Below are positions 54,134 through 61,505 of a stretch of 64,000 bases of DNA, piece by piece. The stretch is from an uncultured Aquimarina sp. (GTDB taxonomy: Bacteria > Bacteroidota > Bacteroidia > Flavobacteriales > Flavobacteriaceae): NCBI GenBank assembly GCA_947489685.1, contig CANLEM010000002.1, positions 434,001 to 498,000 on the forward strand, read 5' to 3'. A program made the translations under genes and the position numbers. A model generated the notes under the pieces. It worked only from the letters and a program-made list of their open reading frames with translations, was not told where the DNA came from and searched no databases. Each line of letters starts with the position of its first letter. Positions within the stretch are counted from its first letter, which is position 1.

Positions 54134-55075
54134 TTATTCATTCAATACTACAGCGGTCGAATCAGAAACTGTTTCTGGTATTTCTTCTTTTGAAGCATCA
54201 GGATCAACCCAAATTTCTCCTTGAGGTTCTTTGGGTTCTGCCGGAGATGTACCAACTAGAGTTATAATATAGCTAGCCACCTGTGCCATTTCGGCGGGTT
54301 TTAGTGTTTGTTTCCAGGCTACCATTCCTTTTCCATCCCTACCTCCTTCAGAAATGGTACGGAATACATTTTTGATTCCGCCTCCCAAAATCCAATATTC
54401 ATCCGTGAGGTTGGGTCCGATACCACCACCACCATCTGCTTTATGGCAAGCCACACAGTTGGCTATAAAAATTGCCTTCCCTGCACCAATATCAGATGCA
54501 TCAGTGAGTAGGGTTACGGTATTTATATCTACAAGATCTTTAGCCGTTTTTTTATATTCTTCGATAGCAATTTTGGCCTCGGCAACTTCTGTTTCATATT
54601 CTTCGGTTTGCGTGTAATCATTAAACACATGAAAACGAGCCAGATATATTACTCCAAATATAATCGTGGCATAAAAACTATACACCCACCATGGTGGGAG
54701 ATTATTATCTAATTCTTTAATACCATCATAATTATGATCCAGAATTATTTCTTCTTCTTCTTCAACAGGTTTACTATCTAAAAGTTTTAGATAGGCTTCT
54801 TTTATCCATCCAAATTGCTTTTCTTTTTTAGTCTTTTGAGCAATTAAATACCTTTCTTGAGCATCTGGTTTTAAAGAACGAAAAAGGATAGTTCTTAATG
54901 CTTCTAAGCTTATCTCTATGGCAACCATAAAAAGTAATATCATACCCAAAACCAACCATGTAAGCGGTTGAGCAATAAAGGCAGATTGATCCCCTGATTC
55001 GACAGTTATTTCAATTAGTATGTATGTTATGATTAGAAAGACAATAATTCTTATGTAGGATGCTGTATTTCTCAT
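54134..55075 (-). CDS. ccoP: cbb3 oxidase subunit CcoP (one haem c)
   Basis: A 313-residue subunit with two N-terminal helices (about 10-60), a charged cytoplasmic loop with DHNYDGIKELDNNLPPWW, a third helix (about 130-150) and a periplasmic cytochrome c domain with CVACH and a distal GMVAW methionine. Proteobacterial CcoP has two haems; only one CxxCH motif is present here. It hands electrons to CcoO/N. It overlaps ccoQ by 4 nt. Confidence 0.93.
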   Translation of the reverse strand: MRNTASYIRIIVFLIITYILIEITVESGDQSAFIAQPLTWLVLGMILLFMVAIEISLEALRTILFRSLKPDAQERYLIAQKTKKEKQFGWIKEAYLKLLDSKPVEEEEEIILDHNYDGIKELDNNLPPWWVYSFYATIIFGVIYLARFHVFNDYTQTEEYETEVAEAKIAIEEYKKTAKDLVDINTVTLLTDASDIGAGKAIFIANCVACHKADGGGGIGPNLTDEYWILGGGIKNVFRTISEGGRDGKGMVAWKQTLKPAEMAQVASYIITLVGTSPAEPKEPQGEIWVDPDASKEEIPETVSDSTAVVLNE

Positions 55076-55257
55076 AGTGTAGTTTCGTTTTCAGTTTCTA
55101 AAGGAATATTACTCACTTCTTTGATATGTTCCTTTTTGGCAGTAACTACCCACCAGAACAAGGCAGCAAAGAAGATGAAAAATATGAGTAAGGAAATCAT
55201 TGGGTAGATCTCTATACCTTCAATACTCTCCATATGACCTTTTACAAATTTTAGCAT
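55072..55257 (-). CDS. ccoQ: CcoQ-like small cbb3 subunit
   Basis: A 61-residue protein with a single membrane helix (PMISLLIFFIFFAALFWWVVTAKK). Its size and position between ccoNO and ccoP are those of CcoQ, which stabilises the oxidase. The sequence family is poorly conserved, so the name rests on position. Confidence 0.78.
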   Translation of the reverse strand: MLKFVKGHMESIEGIEIYPMISLLIFFIFFAALFWWVVTAKKEHIKEVSNIPLETENETTL

Positions 55258-55268
55258 GACTTTATTCT

Positions 55269-57470
55269 TTATTTTGAACTATACATTTCTTCGTTTTCAC
55301 TTTTCACTTTAATATCCGTTCCTAATCGTTGTATATAAGCAATCAGAGCAACGACTTCGCGATTTCGCATTTCGATAAAATCTAATCCATTTTCTTGAGC
55401 ATATTTTTTATCCGCTTCATACGTTTTAGCAAAATCAGGATCGGTATATAGGTTTTTTTCGATCTGGGTGGCTTGTTCATCCATCCATTGCTGTGCGCTA
55501 GCAATTTCTTCGGGAGTATATGGAACACCTAGTGATACCATTGCTTCCATTTTGGTTTCTGTTTGCGAACGGTCAAGTTCGTTTTTGAGTAACCATTTAT
55601 AGCTCGGCATTATAGAACCAGACGAAGTACTTTGAGGGTCATAGAAATGGTTGAGATGCCAGTTATCCGAATATTTCTCTCCAATACGCATAAGATCGGG
55701 CCCGGTACGTTTACTTCCCCAAAGGAACGGATGATCATATACATACTCTCCAGCTTTAGAATATTCTCCGTATCGTTCTACTTCACTTCTAAAAGGCCGT
55801 ATCATTTGTGAGTGACAAGACACACAACTTTCTCTGATATAAAGATCTCTACCTTCTAATTCGAGTGGTGTATATGGTTTTACACTGGTTATGGTAGGGA
55901 TATTAGAATCTATCATTAACGTGGGAACGATTTGTACAGCACCTCCTATTAAAATAGCGATCGTAGCAAAGATGGTTAGTTTTACAGGTCTTCTTTCTAA
56001 CCAAGTATGATATCCTTCTTTAGCAGTTCTATGTTTGGTTACCTTGGTAAGGGGGGCAGCTTCAGCCAATTCGTCGGTTACCTTACTACCACTTCTTACG
56101 GTTTTGACAACATTATACAACATAATAAAGGTTCCGAAGATATAGATACTACCTCCAATGGCACGCATCCAGTACATAGGAACAATTTCGTTTACAGTTT
56201 CCAGGAAATTACCGTACACCAAACTTCCGTCGGGATTAAATTGCTTCCACATTGAAGCTTGCACAAATCCGGCAACATACATCGGTAAAGCATACATAAT
56301 GATACCTAATGTACCTAACCAAAAATGAACATTTGCAAGCCCAGTTGACCATAATTTTGTCTTAAACAATCTAGGAATTAACCAATACGCCATTCCAAAA
56401 GTTAAAAAGCCATTCCATGCTAATGCGCCTACATGCACGTGTGCAATAACCCAATCACTAAAGTGTGCTATGGCATTCACATTTTTTAGGGACAACATGG
56501 GGCCTTCAAAAGTGGCCATACCATATCCCGTTATGGCTACAACCATAAATTTTAAAACAGGATCTGTTCGCACTTTATCCCAAGCACCTCGAAGGGTGAG
56601 TAATCCATTAATCATACCTCCCCATGATGGTGCAATCAACATCACTGAGAATGCTACCCCAAGATTTTGAGCCCAATCTGGTAATGAAGAATACAATAAA
56701 TGATGAGGCCCGGCCCATATATAAATAAAGATCAATGACCAAAAGTGTACAATTGATAATCTATATGAGTAAACCGGTCGATTAGCAGCTTTAGGGATAA
56801 AATAATACATTAATCCAAGGAAGGGTGTGGTTAGGAAAAATGCTACAGCATTATGCCCATACCACCATTGTACTAATGCATCCTGAACACCGGCATATAC
56901 CGAATAACTTTTTAAAGCGCTTATAGGAAGTTCAAGACTATTAAAAATATGCAATACGGCAACGGTTACTACCGTGGCTATATAAAACCATATTGCAACG
57001 TACAAATGCCGTTGTCTTCTTTTTAAGATGGTTCCTATAAGATTCCACCCAAAAACAACCCAGATTATGGCAATAGCAATATCAAAAGGCCATTCTAACT
57101 CTGCATATTCTTTTGAGGTAGTATATCCTAAAGGAAGTGTAATTGCCGCACCTACAATAATCAATTGCCATCCCCAAAAATTAATATTACTGAGGACATC
57201 ACTAAACATTCTGGCTTTAAGTAATCGTTGTGTAGAGTAATATACTCCAGCATAAATAGCATTACCGACAAATGCGAAAATGACGGCGTTGGTATGTAGT
57301 GGTCTTAATCGACCAAAACTAAGCCAAGAAATTCCATCGGTAAGGTTAGGAAATAAAAACATAAATGCCAGAAGAAGACCAACAGACATCCCTACAATAC
57401 CCCAAAGCATTGTAGCATACAAGAATTTTTTTACGATTTTATTATCGTAATAGAATTGTTCCATTTGCAT
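55269..57470 (-). CDS. fused cbb3 oxidase subunits CcoN-CcoO
   Basis: A 733-residue fusion. The first 480 or so residues are CcoN, the twelve-helix catalytic subunit with histidine motifs such as YYSTQRLL, WWYGHNAVAFFLT and the paired HVHVGALAWNG. After a linker and helix (about 495-515) the CcoO cytochrome c domain follows, with CVSCH in LYIRESCVSCHSQMIRPF and the methionine region SGSIMPSYKWLL. The enzyme reduces oxygen with high affinity and pumps protons. Such fusion is usual in Bacteroidota. It starts 1 nt after ccoS. Confidence 0.95.
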   Translation of the reverse strand: MQMEQFYYDNKIVKKFLYATMLWGIVGMSVGLLLAFMFLFPNLTDGISWLSFGRLRPLHTNAVIFAFVGNAIYAGVYYSTQRLLKARMFSDVLSNINFWGWQLIIVGAAITLPLGYTTSKEYAELEWPFDIAIAIIWVVFGWNLIGTILKRRQRHLYVAIWFYIATVVTVAVLHIFNSLELPISALKSYSVYAGVQDALVQWWYGHNAVAFFLTTPFLGLMYYFIPKAANRPVYSYRLSIVHFWSLIFIYIWAGPHHLLYSSLPDWAQNLGVAFSVMLIAPSWGGMINGLLTLRGAWDKVRTDPVLKFMVVAITGYGMATFEGPMLSLKNVNAIAHFSDWVIAHVHVGALAWNGFLTFGMAYWLIPRLFKTKLWSTGLANVHFWLGTLGIIMYALPMYVAGFVQASMWKQFNPDGSLVYGNFLETVNEIVPMYWMRAIGGSIYIFGTFIMLYNVVKTVRSGSKVTDELAEAAPLTKVTKHRTAKEGYHTWLERRPVKLTIFATIAILIGGAVQIVPTLMIDSNIPTITSVKPYTPLELEGRDLYIRESCVSCHSQMIRPFRSEVERYGEYSKAGEYVYDHPFLWGSKRTGPDLMRIGEKYSDNWHLNHFYDPQSTSSGSIMPSYKWLLKNELDRSQTETKMEAMVSLGVPYTPEEIASAQQWMDEQATQIEKNLYTDPDFAKTYEADKKYAQENGLDFIEMRNREVVALIAYIQRLGTDIKVKSENEEMYSSK

Positions 57471-57471
57471 A

Positions 57472-57666
57472 TTAAGATTGTTTAGTTTTTGGTGGTACTG
57501 AAGATTTTTCTTTTCTTTCTTTTACAAGTTCGTCGTCAAAAAGCATCCGAATAGAAGGCGTATAAACGTCATCATATTGACCATTTCGAACCGAAAGAAT
57601 AAATGCCACAAAAAAGATGATGGCAACGATAATACTAATCGTTAAGAGTACATAGATAACACCCAT
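57472..57666 (-). CDS. ccoS: cbb3 oxidase assembly protein CcoS
   Basis: A 64-residue protein with one membrane helix (VLLTISIIVAIIFFVAFILSV) and the conserved short motif NGQYDDVYTPSIRMLFDDE. CcoS helps insert haem and copper into CcoN. First gene of the cco operon; the copper ATPase gene ccoI, often next to it, is not here. Confidence 0.93.
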   Translation of the reverse strand: MGVIYVLLTISIIVAIIFFVAFILSVRNGQYDDVYTPSIRMLFDDELVKERKEKSSVPPKTKQS

Positions 57667-57685
57667 ACCTGTTTTGATTATGAGT

Positions 57686-57729
57686 CAAAAGTATGCGCGA
57701 ACATTTTTTAAAAAAATGACTTTTGTCAG
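57686..57729 (-). promoter_or_regulatory. FNR/FixK-like box and perfect -7 element of the cbb3 operon
   Basis: On the (-) strand, CTGAC-AAAA-GTCAT (57729-57716), 22 nt, then TACTTTTG (57693-57686), 19 nt before the ccoS start codon. The box core TGAC-N4-GTCA is a perfect palindrome. Confidence 0.9.
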
Positions 57730-57797
57730 GTTTTATTCTGAAAAGAAAATATGAGTTACTTTGATTGTGAAACTTACCTTGTTGAGTCACCAATCTT

Positions 57798-59018
57798 TTA
57801 TTTTTTTTTGAATCGCAATTTTCCTGTTTCGATTTTGATTGCGGTTTTAGCCAGAATAGTGAATATAAAAGCTCCCAATGCCCATATGCCCATTGTTACA
57901 CCTATCTCTATACCTGTAGGGGTGTATTCTGCAATTTTTCCGTAAGGTCCAGGAATAAAACCCGGTACAATTAGCCCAAACCCTTTTTCAATCCAGATTG
58001 CTATAAAGAGAATGAAACATGCAAAGTACAAGACCTTAAAATTATTCCGAAGTTTCCCAAAAGTTAGTATAATTGTGGCTAAAACGTTTAAAGGAATAGC
58101 CGTCCATATCCAAGGTAATAGAGCATTTTTACCATGTAACCCAAAAAATAAATAATAAGCACTTTCGCTATGATGTGTTGGCGCATAAAATTCTTTAAAC
58201 AATTCTGACACTAACATAATAAGGTTGATTTGAGCCGCTACGGCAACGATCATTCCTATCTTTTTTATGGTTTTATCTTCAATTTTGAATTCTGTAAAGG
58301 TTCTGATGATAGCCAGAACCAAAATAATCAAGGCAGGTCCAGCAGCGAATGCCGAAGCAAGAAATCTAGGCCCCAAAAGAGCATTGTTCCAAAAAGGCCT
58401 AGCCTGTAAACCTTGATATAGAAAAGCGGTTACCAGATGGATAGCTACCGCCCAAAAAACAGATAAAATTGCCCCAGGCACATAAATTTTAGGGTCGGGA
58501 GTTTTGCCTTGATAACGTTTGAATAAAATATAGAATGGGATCGAAATATTTAGAAACAAATATCCATTAAGTACTATAACATCCCAGGCAAGCATTGAAT
58601 TTGGAAAGTTAAACACCCCAATCCCAGGGATCATATGCCATAATACCGATGGCCCACCCATATCGGCAACCACAAAAGCTAGACACATAATGAGTGCCGC
58701 TACGGCTAACCCTTCACCAATAAGCACGGCTTGCTTAAAATCAATGTCTTTTAATACATAAGTTGGCATTACCAGCATTACTGCCGCTGCCGCAACACCG
58801 ACTAGAAATGTAAAATTAGAAATGTATAAGCCCCAACTCACGCGATCTGTCATACCAGTAACGCTCAAGCCAAATTCTAATTGAACAGAATAACAATACA
58901 TACCCACAAGCATTATAAAAGTCAAAAATGCCATCCAGATATGATACCTTTTTGATCCTTGGGTAGTGGTATCTAAGCTATCTTTTACTAAGCTTGTAAA
59001 AACTTTCAGTCTTCTCAT
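57798..59018 (-). CDS. NrfD-family membrane quinone-interacting subunit
   Basis: A 406-residue protein with about ten membrane helices, typical of NrfD/PsrC (for example YISNFTFLVGVAAAAVMLVMP and PNSMLAWDVIVLNGYLFLN). These subunits exchange electrons with the quinol pool and pair with a four-cluster FeS protein, which is encoded directly upstream. It is the last gene of the nap-associated series, 131 nt from ccoS, and probably feeds quinol electrons to the nitrate reductase cytochromes. Confidence 0.88.
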   Translation of the reverse strand: MRRLKVFTSLVKDSLDTTTQGSKRYHIWMAFLTFIMLVGMYCYSVQLEFGLSVTGMTDRVSWGLYISNFTFLVGVAAAAVMLVMPTYVLKDIDFKQAVLIGEGLAVAALIMCLAFVVADMGGPSVLWHMIPGIGVFNFPNSMLAWDVIVLNGYLFLNISIPFYILFKRYQGKTPDPKIYVPGAILSVFWAVAIHLVTAFLYQGLQARPFWNNALLGPRFLASAFAAGPALIILVLAIIRTFTEFKIEDKTIKKIGMIVAVAAQINLIMLVSELFKEFYAPTHHSESAYYLFFGLHGKNALLPWIWTAIPLNVLATIILTFGKLRNNFKVLYFACFILFIAIWIEKGFGLIVPGFIPGPYGKIAEYTPTGIEIGVTMGIWALGAFIFTILAKTAIKIETGKLRFKKK

Positions 59019-59034
59019 TTGAGTATATTTTTAA

Positions 59035-60162
59035 TCAATCCATAAAGTACCAGAACTTTGGTTCTGTACCCAGATCTTCTTTTAGTCTAAACACTTTTTT
59101 ATTTTCGAGCACCCAACGTATTGTACTATTTGGATCCAGTAAATTCCCAAAAATTCGAGCTCCGGTTGGGCAAGCATCTACACAAGCTGGATTTTTACCC
59201 GCTCTTGAGCGTTGAACGCAAAAGGTACATTTTTCCATCACTCCCTTTTTGCGCATGCGATTACCTAAGTAATGCTGGTTTTTGTTGATTTCATTTTCAG
59301 GAACCTCTGGAGTGCTCCAATTAAATCGTCGCCCGTCATAAGGACAAGCAGCCATGCAATACCTACACCCTACGCACCAATCATAATCTATAACCACCAA
59401 CCCATCATCTTCTCTCCAGGTAGCTTGAACAGGGCAAACATCAACACAGGGCGGATTGTCGCAATGAAAACATTGTGTACCCATATAAAAGTGACCTTCT
59501 GCAGGTACTTCGTGATAGTAATTATCATCGGCTTCATTAAAATTAAAGCCTTGACCGTCCTTCATTTCGTGAATACGGATATATTGCATTTGAGAATTAC
59601 GATCTTGATTATTCTCCTCAACGCAAGCGCTTACACAATCCATATACCCTTGACATTTAGAAATATTAAAAGCATATCCAAACAGTACATCTTCTTCAGC
59701 ATTTGCTGCTGACATATTGATGGATTTTCCTTTTCTTAATTCATAGGATCTCATCAATCGATCTACAGTACTTTTTTTCTCATTATCGGTCATCAGTTTA
59801 TAGTTGCCCTTAAACTGTTCTTCCCAATCAATCTGTGCTTTTTCTTTTGCCTCATCATCTACCACTACACTACAGGAACTACTTACTGCTCCTGCTCCAA
59901 TTAGCAAACTAGCTGTTAATTGTCTAAAAGCCGTACGTCGATCCATTTTTACGTCAAAAACCTGATCAAAACCATCTTTGTGTTTTTCTTGACCAATAGA
60001 AGCATCTACTGCAGCATCAAACTGTGCATCGCTCATTTGATGATTATTGGTATGAGAACCACATCCACCAGAAGTTTTTCCGCAACCGCATGATCCTTTG
60101 GCTTCTTTTTTACCATTTCCCAGATTTAGTGAAAACCATTTTTTATTATTGTGATCGCTCAT
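59035..60162 (-). CDS. four-cluster FeS protein with late Tat-like signal
   Basis: A 375-residue NrfC/DmsB-type electron carrier. Four [4Fe-4S] cysteine groups are visible: CQGYMDCVSAC, CFHCDNPPCVDVCP, CVGCRYCMAACP and CTFCVQR...CVDACP. The N-terminus is odd: a Cys/Gly-rich stretch (CGCGKTSGGCGSH, about 25-37), then a twin-arginine-like signal only at Arg75-Arg76 (DRRTAFRQL), followed by a hydrophobic run and a lipobox-like Cys97. Delayed Tat signals of this kind are known in Bacteroidota MoCo/FeS proteins. It connects NrfD to the tetrahaem lipoprotein or NapB. Confidence 0.88.
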   Translation of the reverse strand: MSDHNNKKWFSLNLGNGKKEAKGSCGCGKTSGGCGSHTNNHQMSDAQFDAAVDASIGQEKHKDGFDQVFDVKMDRRTAFRQLTASLLIGAGAVSSSCSVVVDDEAKEKAQIDWEEQFKGNYKLMTDNEKKSTVDRLMRSYELRKGKSINMSAANAEEDVLFGYAFNISKCQGYMDCVSACVEENNQDRNSQMQYIRIHEMKDGQGFNFNEADDNYYHEVPAEGHFYMGTQCFHCDNPPCVDVCPVQATWREDDGLVVIDYDWCVGCRYCMAACPYDGRRFNWSTPEVPENEINKNQHYLGNRMRKKGVMEKCTFCVQRSRAGKNPACVDACPTGARIFGNLLDPNSTIRWVLENKKVFRLKEDLGTEPKFWYFMD

Positions 60163-60183
60163 AATTACTATTGATAATGTTAA

Positions 60184-60810
60184 TCATTCTCTTTCTTTTA
60201 CTTTCTGAGTGTTAAACCTCACTGGCCATCTCGACTCAAAGCCTGGTTTATGTGGATTATGACAATTTACACAGGTCATTGATGCTCTAGGAGGAGTCCA
60301 TCCTGCAATTTTTTTACCGTGAGCTCCTCCTTTCCAATCATCAAATTGTTTGGTATGACACTGACTACATAGTTTATAGCTACGGTCAAAATCGATTGAA
60401 TTACCTGTTAAGCTTTTTAAATTATTCATATCCTCACCATTATGACAGGTAATACAGTTCATTGTATTCAAATCTGCATGCGCTAATTTGATATCCCAAT
60501 GTGCTTTTTTTACATCTTCATTATTTTGCATTTCGATTAACGGCTTACTGTGGCACTCTGTGCATGCATATGATTTTATTTGGCTTTTTCGCTCGGGAAT
60601 TAAAAAAGTATGCTCATCTTCGATGATTTCTATGGTTTGAACACCCTCTAATAAGGCTTCAGAAGAAATGGTCCCATGATAATTTTTACTTTCGGCTTCT
60701 ATTTTATCAGTGATGCTATGATATTCTCCTTCGCTGTGTTTACAGGATGAAAGTGTACACAAAAAGAAAAAAACACAGGCTAGAATATGTAGTATATATT
60801 TATTCATCAT
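60184..60810 (-). CDS. tetrahaem cytochrome c lipoprotein
   Basis: A 208-residue lipoprotein (lipobox LSSC, Cys23) with four CxxCH motifs (from Cys83, Cys119, Cys148 and Cys180). It is not NapC/NrfH, whose membrane anchor and motif spacing differ. In context it probably passes electrons between the NrfD-FeS module and NapB. A start at the second Met (60807) is also possible. It overlaps napB by 11 nt. Confidence 0.85.
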   Translation of the reverse strand: MMNKYILHILACVFFFLCTLSSCKHSEGEYHSITDKIEAESKNYHGTISSEALLEGVQTIEIIEDEHTFLIPERKSQIKSYACTECHSKPLIEMQNNEDVKKAHWDIKLAHADLNTMNCITCHNGEDMNNLKSLTGNSIDFDRSYKLCSQCHTKQFDDWKGGAHGKKIAGWTPPRASMTCVNCHNPHKPGFESRWPVRFNTQKVKERE

Positions 60811-61501
60811 AGCTATTATTATCTCTGGTAAAAATTATAGCATCTATACCCAATTGTGTGTTGTCTGGGACATGACATTGCATACAGTTAATACGTTCTG
60901 GATGAGTAACTCTAATTTCTTTGGGTGCAGCGGGACCGGCATGACACGACAAACAATTTTCGCGCATCTGGATTTGATGGGGAATCATCGGCGGACTGCC
61001 CGGTAGTGCATTATTTATACCTACTATAGGTGCTTGCTTTTTGGCAAAAGCAGTTTGCTTAAAATAGGTTTCGGTATTTTGAACCATATGACATTGCCTG
61101 CAATTGATCATTTCGGGATGTGGAGTAATAGGTGTATAGGCATTATACTTAGGCACAAAACCACCACTTTGATGGCATTGCAAACAGGTATTACCACCCA
61201 TACTCATTTCTTCCTTTACCGGATGAGGAATACTAGGAGGAGCGCCATAATACGCTCGATTATCATAATACGTCTTTAATGTTCTTTGGTGGTTTTCATC
61301 AACGGGCATATTTGCATAATCCAGAGCAAGTTGGGAGTTTTCAAACACTCCGTTTTCTGATAGAAACACCTCACTATCATCTCCATTTTCTATAGGAATG
61401 TATGCTTCTTTTAGTCCCGTTTGATAGCTGTAATTCCATATAATAATAAAGGCTAAAAATAATAGTATAAACAATGATATGATACCTAGTCTTTTTCTCA
61501 T
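60800..61501 (-). CDS. napB: NapB-like cytochrome subunit with four haem motifs
   Basis: A 233-residue protein with an N-terminal membrane helix or signal (about 5-23). Four CxxCH motifs occur (Cys106, Cys134, Cys183, Cys206), whereas classical NapB has two. The sequence is an internal duplication: AYYGAPPSIPHPV + CLQCH + HPEMINCRQCHM + QNT matches LPGSPPMIPHQI + CLSCH + HPERINCMQCHV + DNT. The second half is the canonical NapB signature. It donates electrons to NapA, whose gene lies 4 nt upstream. Confidence 0.88.
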   Translation of the reverse strand: MRKRLGIISLFILLFLAFIIIWNYSYQTGLKEAYIPIENGDDSEVFLSENGVFENSQLALDYANMPVDENHQRTLKTYYDNRAYYGAPPSIPHPVKEEMSMGGNTCLQCHQSGGFVPKYNAYTPITPHPEMINCRQCHMVQNTETYFKQTAFAKKQAPIVGINNALPGSPPMIPHQIQMRENCLSCHAGPAAPKEIRVTHPERINCMQCHVPDNTQLGIDAIIFTRDNNSYDE

Positions 61502-61505
61502 AACC

